A stretch of DNA of 7,428 nt from Bacillota bacterium (GCA_003501485.1 DNPJ01000019.1:2342-9769), one strand, 5' to 3'; shown: positions 1-6,053, numbered from the stretch's first letter. Numbers and translations are program-made. Notes: a model not told the origin generated them from the letters alone.

Positions 1-209
1 CCACGATATTCAGTCAACGTATCATCTAAATTCAAATATTTATATGTAAGTGAGGTTTGCTTTTCATGTAGCGGTTCACTAGTATAATTTGTTTCATATT
101 CCGCTGCATAAGCGACGCTTTTAGAAGAACTATAAAAACTAGATGAAAAAGATTGTATGTTGCTTGAAGCTAACAAAATTGCACAACTAAGAACTAAAAA
201 TCTTATCAT
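1..209 (-). CDS. Secreted protein of unknown function, N-terminal fragment
   Basis: This open frame runs off the left edge of the window, so only about 69 residues are seen. It begins MIRFLVLSCAILLASS, a hydrophobic core typical of a Sec signal peptide. A Ser-rich stretch follows, then AYAAEYE near residues 35-41, a plausible signal peptidase I site (AYA/AE). The mature part (ETNYTSEPLHEKQTSLTYKY) is polar and resembles nothing I recognise. The ATG at 209 has no clear Shine-Dalgarno sequence. An in-frame GTG at 224 would add VKILS and give a more basic N-terminus (K2, R8), so it is a real alternative; an in-frame TAA at 237-239 rules out anything longer. The gene lies just downstream of the enolase terminator, so it probably has its own promoter. 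The function is unknown; export is the only inference, and it is fairly firm. Confidence 0.6.
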   Translation of the reverse strand, partial: MIRFLVLSCAILLASSNIQSFSSSFYSSSKSVAYAAEYETNYTSEPLHEKQTSLTYKYLNLDDTLTEYR

Positions 210-216
210 AGATAAT

Positions 217-245
217 ATTTTCACATTCAGTAATTTTTATTTCAA
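217..245 (-). promoter_or_regulatory. Weak promoter candidate for the left-edge secreted protein
   Basis: On the minus strand TTGAAA (240-245) is followed after 17 bases by GAAAAT (217-222), immediately downstream of the enolase terminator. The -35 is good and the -10 poor. Transcription would start within a few bases of the ATG at 209, giving a nearly leaderless message. This would fit the missing ribosome binding site, but the call is tentative. Confidence 0.25.
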
Positions 246-247
246 TG

Positions 248-272
248 AAAAAAGGTGCGGTAAACGCACCTT
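248..272 (-). terminator. Intrinsic terminator of the enolase gene
   Basis: Read on the minus strand, the 8-bp GC-rich stem AAGGTGCG / CGCACCTT (265-272 with 252-259) encloses a 5-base loop. It leads into a run of six T (248-253), partly shared with the stem end. It sits 18 bases past the enolase stop codon, the normal arrangement for a Rho-independent terminator. Confidence 0.9.
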
Positions 273-290
273 AATTAGTATAATAAATAA

Positions 291-1595
291 TTATTTATTA
301 AATTTGAATGCATCAATGCCAGCGAATTTTGCTTTATCGCCAAGTTCTTCTTCAATACGGAGAAGTTGGTTATATTTATTAACACGTTCACCACGGCATG
401 GAGCACCTGTTTTAATTTGTCCAGTTGCAAGACCAACACAGAGATCGGCAATAAATGTGTCTTCTGTTTCACCACTTCTATGTGATGTGACTGCTGTGTA
501 TCCAGCTTTACCGGCCATTTCAATAGCGGCAATTGTTTCTTTAACTGAACCGATTTGGTTAAGTTTAATAAGAATTGAATTTGCAGCACCAGATTTGATA
601 CCTTTTTCAAGTCTTTCAACGTTTGTAACGAATAAATCGTCACCAACTAATTGGACACGTTTTCCGATACGTGCTGTAAGTTTCTTCCAACCTTCCCAGT
701 CTTCTTCGTCAAGAATATCTTCATAAGAAATAATTGGGAATTCATCAAGCAATTTTTCCCAGTGATCAATGAGTTCATCGCTTGTCATATATTTGTTTTG
801 TTTTGGAAGGTGATAATATCCAACGCCTTTTTCTTCGTCTTTCCATTCACTTGCAGCAGCATCCATAGCTAAGAAGAAATCTTTTCCAGGAACATATCCT
901 GCATCTTTAATGGCTTGAACAATTTCTTTTAAAACTGCTTCATCGCTTTCAAGGTTAGGAGCAAATCCGCCTTCATCACCAACAGAAACAGCCATTCCTT
1001 TTGCTTTTAAATTTTTAGCAAGGACGTGATAAACTTCTGAACACCAACGTAAGCATTCTCTAAAGTTTGGAGCACCAACTGGCATAATCATGAATTCTTG
1101 TGAGTCAACGGTGTTGCTAGCGTGGCAACCACCATTAAGAATGTTCATCATTGGAACTGGAAGTAATGGAGTATGTCCTGTCTTATTTGCTAAATAGCGG
1201 TAAAGTGGGACACCAGCGATTTGAGCTGCTAATTTGTTAACAGCAAGTGAAACAGCAAGGATGGCGTTAGCACCTAATTTTGTTTTGCCTTTTGTTCCAT
1301 CGATTTTAAGCATTGCATCATCGATTGCATCTGGATTTGATGCATCCATTCCTTTGAGTTCTTTAGCAAGAATGTCATTTACATTTGCAACTGCTTTAAG
1401 TGTACCTTTTCCAAGGTAACGTTTTTTGTCACCGTCACGAAGTTCAAGAGCTTCGTAAATTCCTGTTGAAGCGCCACTTGGAACTTCAGCACGAGCAAAC
1501 ATACCATTTTCTAAAGTCACATCGACTTCAACGGTAGGGTTTCCACGAGAATCGAGAATTTCACGACCGTGGATAGATTTAATAGAATAATTCAT
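291..1595 (-). CDS. eno: Enolase (phosphopyruvate hydratase)
   Basis: This enzyme interconverts 2-phosphoglycerate and phosphoenolpyruvate in glycolysis and acts in the cytoplasm as a Mg-dependent oligomer. The 434 residues are a normal full length. Signatures run in order: DSRGNPTVEV (15-24), the SGAST mobile loop (40-44), NGGCHASNTVDSQEF (154-168, with E167), GDEGGFAP (206-213, general acid E208), Mg ligands D245, E292 and D319 (in VGDDLFVTN), the catalytic lysine K344 in ILIKLNQIG, SHRSGETED (371-379) and K395. No key residue is missing. The ATG at 1595 is preceded by AAAGAGG (1605-1611) at good spacing. The gene is probably monocistronic: it has its own promoter candidate and a strong terminator, although read-through from the esterase upstream is possible because no clear terminator separates them. 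The upstream cre-like site hints at control by sugar supply. Identity is essentially certain. Confidence 0.98.
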   Translation of the reverse strand: MNYSIKSIHGREILDSRGNPTVEVDVTLENGMFARAEVPSGASTGIYEALELRDGDKKRYLGKGTLKAVANVNDILAKELKGMDASNPDAIDDAMLKIDGTKGKTKLGANAILAVSLAVNKLAAQIAGVPLYRYLANKTGHTPLLPVPMMNILNGGCHASNTVDSQEFMIMPVGAPNFRECLRWCSEVYHVLAKNLKAKGMAVSVGDEGGFAPNLESDEAVLKEIVQAIKDAGYVPGKDFFLAMDAAASEWKDEEKGVGYYHLPKQNKYMTSDELIDHWEKLLDEFPIISYEDILDEEDWEGWKKLTARIGKRVQLVGDDLFVTNVERLEKGIKSGAANSILIKLNQIGSVKETIAAIEMAGKAGYTAVTSHRSGETEDTFIADLCVGLATGQIKTGAPCRGERVNKYNQLLRIEEELGDKAKFAGIDAFKFNK

Positions 1596-1617
1596 CGTTT
1601 AATTCCTCTTTGACAAA

Positions 1618-1636
1618 ATCTTAAAATATTTAAGAT
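1618..1636. repeat. Perfect 19-bp dyad in the enolase promoter region
   Basis: ATCTTAAA (1618-1625) and TTTAAGAT (1629-1636) are perfect inverted arms around a 3-base centre. The dyad covers the predicted -10 and much of the spacer of the enolase promoter, where a bound repressor would block transcription. It could instead form an all-A/U hairpin followed by TTTTG on the minus strand, a weak terminator for the esterase message. No regulator family is identified. Confidence 0.5.
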
Positions 1637-1646
1637 ATATTTACAA
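1618..1646 (-). promoter_or_regulatory. Probable enolase promoter
   Basis: On the minus strand TTGTAA (1641-1646) is followed by a 17-base spacer and TAAGAT (1618-1623), each matching 4 of 6 consensus bases. Transcription would start near 1611, leaving a very short leader that begins at the Shine-Dalgarno sequence. An alternative pair is TTGCCT (1646-1651) with TATTTT (1623-1628), also 17 apart. Either is plausible; the region is AT-rich and the choice is uncertain. Confidence 0.4.
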
Positions 1647-1659
1647 GGCAAAGAGAAAA

Positions 1660-1673
1660 TAAAAGCGTTTACA
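1660..1673 (-). promoter_or_regulatory. CcpA cre-like site upstream of eno
   Basis: The minus strand reads TGTAAACGCTTTTA, matching 13 of 14 positions of the catabolite-responsive element consensus TGWNANCGNTNWCA. The only miss is the penultimate C. Its centre is about 55 bases upstream of the predicted enolase start. In Bacillus, cre sites at such positions, as in ackA and pta, serve activation by CcpA. It also begins four bases past the esterase stop codon. The match is seen directly; the role is inference. Confidence 0.5.
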
Positions 1674-1677
1674 TTAA

Positions 1678-2571
1678 TTAATTATATTTATTAATGAAAG
1701 CCAAAATTTTGTTATTTGCATCCATGCTTTCAGGATAAGAAGGGTGCATTATATTGAAACAATGTTCCAAAATTCTTTCGCCATTTTTATATTCAACGTA
1801 TTCAAAATTAATACAATTTTTTTCAAATAACTTTTTGAGGTCTAAAGAAAACGAATAATAATATTTGTCGCCACTAGAAGTAACAATAAAGCATGGTTCA
1901 AGTCGAGAAAAACCAATCAATTCTTGAATTGAAGTTAGATTATATGGATATTTAAACTCATTTTCTCTAAATACATATTTCTTGAACCAAAAAATATGGC
2001 ATGGACGAGTCATAGCTTTTTTAATATCCGCTACAGGAGAAATAAGAATCAGCGAATTTACCTTTATCTTAATAGGATTAACATCGTGTATTTTTTGCAA
2101 ATCAAAAGATTTATTGATAATTGAAAACAACATGATTATCCATGAACCAGCCGAATCGCCCATCAATGATATTTTGTTAATATCGCCGCCATAATCTGAA
2201 ATATGTTCTTTTATCCATTTTATAGCAAAAAAAGCCTCTCTAATCTCGCCAAATAGCGACACCTCAGGACATCTAGTATATTCAACATTAAATACTAAGT
2301 ATCCGTTTTTTGCTAAATATGTGCAATGCTCAGTGTTATACCACTTTTCACCACCTACGAAAGCTCCACCATGAAATGAAATAATTACCGGCAAAAGTTC
2401 ATTATTTTTCATAGGTTTATGTATATCTAAAACGTGTCTTTTGTTATCGTCATTTTTATAACGAATATCATAAAACGATTCAACATTATCAAAAAGACTT
2501 TGCCCTTTCATTTGTCTTTTTACAGAGCCTTTTTGAATAGATCTTACTAAATTTATAAATAGACTTTTCAT
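1678..2571 (-). CDS. Alpha/beta hydrolase, HSL/carboxylesterase-like
   Basis: This is a probable cytoplasmic carboxylesterase or deacetylase of the hormone-sensitive-lipase / BD-FAE-like group; the substrate is not predictable. Over 297 residues, usual for the family, it shows the oxyanion-hole motif HGGAF (67-71) and YTRCPE (98-103), which corresponds to the family's YRLAPE. It also has the stretch AIKWIKEHISDYGGD (116-130), the nucleophile elbow GDSAG with S140, and a late Asp (D235 in SSGDKY) and His (H270 in LEHCFN) that complete a triad. There is no signal peptide. The ATG at 2571 lies two bases after the lipoprotein stop (TAAGAATG) with no Shine-Dalgarno sequence, so translation is probably coupled to that gene. 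Met21 is a possible but poorer start. The pairing suggests action on a product handled by the surface lipoprotein, for example de-esterifying an imported glycan fragment; that is inference. Fold and triad are secure. Confidence 0.85.
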   Translation of the reverse strand: MKSLFINLVRSIQKGSVKRQMKGQSLFDNVESFYDIRYKNDDNKRHVLDIHKPMKNNELLPVIISFHGGAFVGGEKWYNTEHCTYLAKNGYLVFNVEYTRCPEVSLFGEIREAFFAIKWIKEHISDYGGDINKISLMGDSAGSWIIMLFSIINKSFDLQKIHDVNPIKIKVNSLILISPVADIKKAMTRPCHIFWFKKYVFRENEFKYPYNLTSIQELIGFSRLEPCFIVTSSGDKYYYSFSLDLKKLFEKNCINFEYVEYKNGERILEHCFNIMHPSYPESMDANNKILAFINKYN

Positions 2572-2573
2572 TC

Positions 2574-3293
2574 TTAATAATAAAACGTTATATATTCAAT
2601 TGAAACTCTTGCACTAGAACCATATTTTGAATACCCGTTAGCGGCTAAATAAAGCGTGTTCACAGGTTTTTCAAAACTTAAATCAGCAATAACATTTTTG
2701 GTCTCTTCTGTCTTTAAATCATATGTTGTTAAACTCTCACTTGATGAGCCAATTTCAAGCTCAGAATTATTGTCATAATAGTAAGGTTGTTTTGAGTAAT
2801 TAATAGCGGAAACAACTACTCTTTTAATTTCGTAATTAAATTTAAACAAAACACTGCCGTCTGCTGTTCTTGAACCTAGTTGTAAGCAACTGTTATATTC
2901 ATCTTTATAATATCCAATTTGTACTTTGCTTGTTTCCATTTCTTTTACAAAATCTTTTGTTAAAAATCCTTCATTCATGTAATCGATAAATTTATTCACG
3001 TTGTTTTGATTTTGTTCAGTTGGATCTTCGCTTTGGTTAAATTGAAATCCTAAAGGAAACGTTTCATTAAAGTTACAAGTTGAAACAGTGTAATACTTCT
3101 CTTCTTCATCAATAGTGGTCGAGGAAGAATCTTCTTGAGGTATTGAACTACTAGTCGAAATTTCACTGTTTGAATTGCTGTCGTTTGTGTCAATACTGTT
3201 CAATGAAGAATTAACTGATGATTCTACATTATTATTACATCCTGTCAAAAGAAACATTGAAGATATTATGAGGAATATATTCGTTTTGTTCAT
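2574..3293 (-). CDS. Secreted lipoprotein with Ser/Asn-rich linker and C-terminal beta-rich domain
   Basis: The 239-residue protein starts MNKTNIFLIISSMFLLTGC, a lipoprotein signal peptide with lipobox LTGC and lipidated Cys19. Residues 20-65 are a low-complexity linker rich in Ser, Asn, Thr and acidic residues that would hold the rest away from the membrane. The remaining 170 residues alternate hydrophobic and polar positions (LQLGSRTADGSVLFKF, IKRVVVSAINYS, ARVSIEYITFYY), as in a beta-sandwich. From memory, similar stretches occur in secreted proteins of gut Bacilli and resemble carbohydrate-binding modules, but no named family can be assigned. No catalytic motif is seen. The start at 3293 is fixed by GGAGAA nine bases upstream; a longer frame from a TTG at 3332 would bury the signal peptide and is rejected. 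The esterase gene follows two bases downstream, so the two form an operon facing away from the aconitase X genes. Confidence 0.8.
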   Translation of the reverse strand: MNKTNIFLIISSMFLLTGCNNNVESSVNSSLNSIDTNDSNSNSEISTSSSIPQEDSSSTTIDEEEKYYTVSTCNFNETFPLGFQFNQSEDPTEQNQNNVNKFIDYMNEGFLTKDFVKEMETSKVQIGYYKDEYNSCLQLGSRTADGSVLFKFNYEIKRVVVSAINYSKQPYYYDNNSELEIGSSSESLTTYDLKTEETKNVIADLSFEKPVNTLYLAANGYSKYGSSARVSIEYITFYY

Positions 3294-3302
3294 TGCTATA
3301 TT

Positions 3303-3308
3303 TTCTCC
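3303..3308 (-). promoter_or_regulatory. Ribosome binding site fixing the lipoprotein start
   Basis: GGAGAA on the minus strand lies nine bases before the ATG at 3293. It selects this ATG over the TTG at 3332 and gives a protein that begins directly with its lipoprotein signal peptide. Confidence 0.8.
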
Positions 3309-3322
3309 AAAATAATAAGTAT

Positions 3323-3331
3323 AGTATACCA
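3323..3331 (-). promoter_or_regulatory. Extended -10 promoter for the lipoprotein-esterase operon
   Basis: The minus strand reads TGGTATACT, an extended -10 element (TGn followed by TATACT, 3323-3328). TTGAAA at 3349-3354 lies 20 bases upstream, too far for an ideal -35, but extended -10 promoters tolerate a weak one. A second TATACT overlaps at 3318-3323. The start would fall near 3315, a few bases before the ribosome binding site. Confidence 0.55.
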
Positions 3332-3339
3332 ATTTTTTT

Positions 3340-3353
3340 AAAAAACGTTTTCA
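3340..3353. promoter_or_regulatory. CcpA cre-like palindrome between the divergent operons
   Basis: AAAAAACGTTTTCA on the plus strand matches 12 of 14 positions of TGWNANCGNTNWCA, and its complement also matches 12 of 14, because the core AAAACGTTTT is a perfect palindrome. It covers the predicted -35 of the aconitase X operon and lies just upstream of the lipoprotein promoter. A bound regulator could therefore affect both units. CcpA is the obvious guess but is not shown. Confidence 0.4.
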
Positions 3354-3376
3354 AATTACTTGATAATACATAAAAT
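3348..3376 (+). promoter_or_regulatory. Probable promoter of the aconitase X operon
   Basis: TTTTCA (3348-3353), a 17-base spacer and TAAAAT (3371-3376, five of six consensus bases) predict a start near 3383 and a leader of about 28 bases. The cre-like palindrome overlaps the -35, which would allow repression. Confidence 0.5.
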
Positions 3377-3396
3377 TATTTTAGTGCTATTTAGCG

Positions 3397-3402
3397 AAAG
3401 GA
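3397..3402 (+). promoter_or_regulatory. Ribosome binding site fixing the aconitase X start
   Basis: AAAGGA is followed by eight bases and the ATG at 3411. An in-frame TTG at 3360 would add 17 hydrophobic residues with no ribosome binding site, upstream of the predicted -10. The start at 3411 is therefore preferred. Confidence 0.85.
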
Positions 3403-3410
3403 AATATTTT

Positions 3411-4706
3411 ATGTATCAACCTAAAATGAAGCTAACTGACGAACAATTAGCAATCCTTAATGGGGAACAAGGAGAAACAAAAGCCAAAGTAATGGAAACA
3501 ATCGTTCGTTATGGCGACATGTTTGAAGCAAGTGAACTTGTTAAAGTAACCCATGGTGAAGGACATTTGGTCACATCATTTGGTCTTCAACTTTTAACTC
3601 CTGTTTATAGAGTTATGGATGAACTTATTAAAGCTGGTCTTAAAGTAAATGATGGCTTTACTATGGATCCACGCCCAATCGATTTTGAAAATGTCAAATG
3701 TGATCCATTAGAAAAACTAATTTTCAAAAAAATCTTGTACGGAACACAAGGATATTACGAAAACCAGCTCAAGCAACTAGGCTTAAAAGATAAAGACGCA
3801 TTCTCATGTGCATGTTATTTCAAAGAAGTTGGAAATGTTCCAAAGAAAGGCGATATTCTTTCTTGGGCAGAAAGTTCTGCAGTTAACTATGCAAACTCTG
3901 TTTTGGGTGCAAGATGCAATAGAAACTCAGGAATTATCGACATTTTCGGTTCCATTATTGGTTATGTTCCAAAATTTGGTTTATTAACAGATGAAGGAAG
4001 AAAGGCAAGTTGGAAAGTCATTATTAAGACCTCTAAAAAACCTACTGCGCAAATACTTGGTTCAGCCATTGGTATGAAAGTAATGGAAGATGTTCCATAT
4101 GTTATTGGTCTTGATAAATGGATTGGAAACGAACTTACCGATGATGCGAAAGATTATTTAAAAGATTTTGGTGCCGCAACAGCTTCTAATGGCGCTGTAG
4201 GTTTATATCATATTGATAACTTAACTCCTGAGGCAAAAGAATTTGGACAATCATTGATTGTTCCTGATGCAAAAGAATATGTGATTGATGATGAAGAACT
4301 TGAAAGAGTTTATAAATCATATCCAATTATGTGGAAAAATAAAAATAAAGAAGGCAACAAGGCTTTCATTGGTTGCCCACATTTATCTTTAAATCAATTG
4401 AATGAATGGTCAGACAAAATAATCAGAGCTGTCCATGATGCAGGTCGCAAAAAAGTTAAAGTGGAAACAATTCTTTGCACCGCTCCAGCAGTAAGAGAAG
4501 AATTTATAAAAACTGATAAATATAAAGAGTTGTATAAAACAGGTGCAAGAGTTACATGTATTTGCCCATTAATGTATACATCTAATCCTCTTACAAAGCG
4601 CCATAGATTAATGACATGTTCAAACAAATTAAGAACATATACATTAGCAAGATATTATAAAGATGAAGAATTATTGGATATAATTTCCGGAAAGAAGGCT
4701 AAATAA
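3411..4706 (+). CDS. Aconitase X large (catalytic) subunit, DUF521 family, divergent
   Basis: The 431-residue protein belongs to the AcnX branch of the aconitase superfamily, iron-sulfur dehydratases. Known members include archaeal phosphomevalonate dehydratase and bacterial cis-3-hydroxy-L-proline dehydratase. Family landmarks: LTDEQLAILNGEQG (8-21), SCACYF..GNVP (132-144, usually SCTPYL.GN.P), the signature ESSAVNYANSVLGARCNR (154-171, usually ending GARTNRE), GCPHLS (321-326) and the C-terminal CICPLMYTSNP...MTCSNKLRTYTLARYY (383-416, usually DTCPVV...TNSGKAAYYAP). Cluster ligands probably come from among C133, C135, C322, C383, C385 and C403; which three cannot be decided by eye. The region HGEGHLVTSFG (48-58) departs from the usual HVSG.S-type sequence. 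The small-subunit gene follows with no spacer, so the two form one enzyme. No gene for mevalonate or hydroxyproline metabolism is adjacent. Family is firm; the reaction is open. Confidence 0.88.
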   Translation: MYQPKMKLTDEQLAILNGEQGETKAKVMETIVRYGDMFEASELVKVTHGEGHLVTSFGLQLLTPVYRVMDELIKAGLKVNDGFTMDPRPIDFENVKCDPLEKLIFKKILYGTQGYYENQLKQLGLKDKDAFSCACYFKEVGNVPKKGDILSWAESSAVNYANSVLGARCNRNSGIIDIFGSIIGYVPKFGLLTDEGRKASWKVIIKTSKKPTAQILGSAIGMKVMEDVPYVIGLDKWIGNELTDDAKDYLKDFGAATASNGAVGLYHIDNLTPEAKEFGQSLIVPDAKEYVIDDEELERVYKSYPIMWKNKNKEGNKAFIGCPHLSLNQLNEWSDKIIRAVHDAGRKKVKVETILCTAPAVREEFIKTDKYKELYKTGARVTCICPLMYTSNPLTKRHRLMTCSNKLRTYTLARYYKDEELLDIISGKKAK

Positions 4707-5147
4707 ATGAAAGAATTTAAAGGTCGTGTTTTAGCAGCTGGAACATATAAAGGTCCTACGGTTGTTTCTCACCAAGGTGTTAATACACTTGCAACATTTC
4801 AAAAATCAGCTTTAGGAAAAAAGAAAACCGTTGTTGTCGCGGATCAAAATAATAAGGATTTGTATGGAAAAAACATTACTGGAATCGCTTTATGCCTTCC
4901 AAAAACAATTGGTTCTACAACGGGTGGAATGGTTCTTCAAGTAATCTGCTCCATGAAATCAAATCCAGCATGCATGTTGTTTAGCGAACACATTGATTCA
5001 CTCGCTGGTGCTGGAGTTGTACTTTCAACAGTTTGGGAAGGATCAAAAATGATTGCTATTGATATGCTTGGCGACGAATTCTTAAATACTGTAAAAACTG
5101 GTGATACAGTGGAAGTTAAAGAAGACGGAACTGTTATTGTCTATTAA
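4707..5147 (+). CDS. Aconitase X small (swivel) subunit, DUF126 family, divergent
   Basis: The 146-residue protein corresponds to the mobile swivel domain of aconitases, which closes over the active site of the large subunit. Evidence is the signature LCLPKTIGSTTGGMVLQVI (62-80), equivalent to the family's LP.GRGSSSGS.VL. It is followed by NPACMLFSEHIDSLAGAGVVLS (86-107), equivalent to PAAIVL.E.D.I...GAIVA. The N-terminal GRVLAAGTYKGPTVVSHQGVNTLATFQ (6-32) aligns with the stretch that usually contains LSFWGG, but that motif is absent here. The usual D..HPL.G is reduced to DQNNKDLYGKN (46-56). The ATG directly follows the large-subunit TAA, with AGAAGG (4693-4698) inside the upstream gene, so translation is tightly coupled and equal subunit amounts are likely. 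The operon ends at the hairpin at 5161. Family assignment is secure; the active-site differences suggest a substrate unlike the two characterised ones. Confidence 0.85.
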   Translation: MKEFKGRVLAAGTYKGPTVVSHQGVNTLATFQKSALGKKKTVVVADQNNKDLYGKNITGIALCLPKTIGSTTGGMVLQVICSMKSNPACMLFSEHIDSLAGAGVVLSTVWEGSKMIAIDMLGDEFLNTVKTGDTVEVKEDGTVIVY

Positions 5148-5160
5148 TTGTTGAAATATG

Positions 5161-5187
5161 AAAAATGCTCGTTACTGAGCATTTTTT
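5161..5187. terminator. Bidirectional intrinsic terminator between convergent operons
   Basis: AAAAATGCTC (5161-5170) pairs with GAGCATTTTT (5177-5186) around a 6-base loop. On the plus strand a run of six T ends the aconitase X operon; on the minus strand five T end the flavodiiron / ATP-grasp operon. The stop codon of the ATP-grasp gene (5172-5174) lies in the loop, so one hairpin serves both units with no intergenic waste. Confidence 0.9.
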
Positions 5188-6053
5188 CTTATGGTTTCTA
5201 GAATGTAATCGACATAATAACCAGCAACATTAACTCCAGTTACTTTTTCAATTCCTTCATAAAAGGCATTAGAGTTAACTTCAGAAATAATTGGTTGGTT
5301 ATTGCTACCTTCTAAAATATCAACACCGCAGTAATCAAGATTTAATATCCTGCTTACTTTAATAGCCACTTCAAGATATTCATTTGGTAATTCGCACAAT
5401 AAAGCCGTACCACCGCAAGCAATATTTGAAAGATATGAGTTTTTGTTTTCTCTTTTCATATAAGCCACCACTTTATGACCAATGACAATTATTCGATAAT
5501 CTTTTCCTTTTGAAGTTGAAATAAATTCCTGAAAAATGTGTGGCGTATGAATTAGTTTATTTTCAATATTCAGTAAATCTTCTTTGTTATTAATTAAATA
5601 AACTTGTTTTCCTAAAGAACCATAATTTTCCTTTACAATTAATGGAAAATTTAGAATTTTTAATACTTTATCAACAATGGTTCTGTCTCCATTATCTCTA
5701 TAACAAAGGGTTGAAGAAATGCTTGTCGGCATTTGAATTCCGTTATTTGATAAAGAAATATGAGTTAACATTTTGTCATCGCATAGTTCAATTGCGTTAG
5801 AAGAATTAAATAAACGATACCCACATTTTTCTAACATTCTTGCGACAAATCTATCTTTGTCTAAATAAACAACAAAATCGTAATGCCCAAGATTGCATTT
5901 AATGTTTCCTTTTTCTATATATACCAAAATCTCATTGTTCTTTTTTAAGTCTATCAAAACATTTCTTTTTTGAAATTCTTCTTTTAGACGCTCTATTTGG
6001 TTTTTTATACCATCCGCTAAACCATATCCGTTAGCGATTATAAGACCTTTCAT
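5172..6053 (-). CDS. RimK-like ATP-grasp ligase
   Basis: This is a carboxylate-amine/thiol ligase of the ATP-grasp fold, closest in layout to the RimK / LysX / CofF group. These enzymes activate a carboxylate as acyl-phosphate and join it to an amine, often adding glutamate or another amino acid to a protein or small molecule. Its 293 residues are typical. Landmarks: an N-terminal preATP-grasp domain, NSSNAIELCDDKMLTH (83-98), the ATP-binding loop PLIVKENYGSLGKQV (137-151), QEFI..SKGKDYRIIVIG (175-192), NIACGG (210-215), D245 in GVDILE, and the metal-binding ISEVNSNAFYEGIE (256-269, with E258 and N260). No signal peptide is present. Its ATG overlaps the flavodiiron stop (TAATG), and AAAGG lies about 11 bases upstream, so the two are translated together. 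The substrate is unknown; modification of a redox partner or peptide connected with the flavodiiron protein is only a guess. Confidence 0.85.
   Translation of the reverse strand: MKGLIIANGYGLADGIKNQIERLKEEFQKRNVLIDLKKNNEILVYIEKGNIKCNLGHYDFVVYLDKDRFVARMLEKCGYRLFNSSNAIELCDDKMLTHISLSNNGIQMPTSISSTLCYRDNGDRTIVDKVLKILNFPLIVKENYGSLGKQVYLINNKEDLLNIENKLIHTPHIFQEFISTSKGKDYRIIVIGHKVVAYMKRENKNSYLSNIACGGTALLCELPNEYLEVAIKVSRILNLDYCGVDILEGSNNQPIISEVNSNAFYEGIEKVTGVNVAGYYVDYILETIRKNAQ

Noticed and set aside
157..872. Open frames on the plus strand and a second minus frame across enolase
   Set aside because: They are shadows of the enolase gene: no ribosome binding site, no recognisable domain and low-complexity translations.
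3294..3332. Longer lipoprotein from TTG at 3332
   Set aside because: It would place 13 residues ahead of a textbook lipoprotein signal peptide, and GGAGAA precedes the ATG at 3293.
3360..3410. Upstream extension of the aconitase X large subunit from TTG at 3360
   Set aside because: It adds a hydrophobic stretch foreign to the family, lacks a ribosome binding site and lies over the predicted promoter; AAAGGA before ATG 3411 is clearly better.
4394..4627. Minus-strand open frame inside the aconitase X large subunit
   Set aside because: It lies wholly within a strongly conserved gene and has no start signals or recognisable product.
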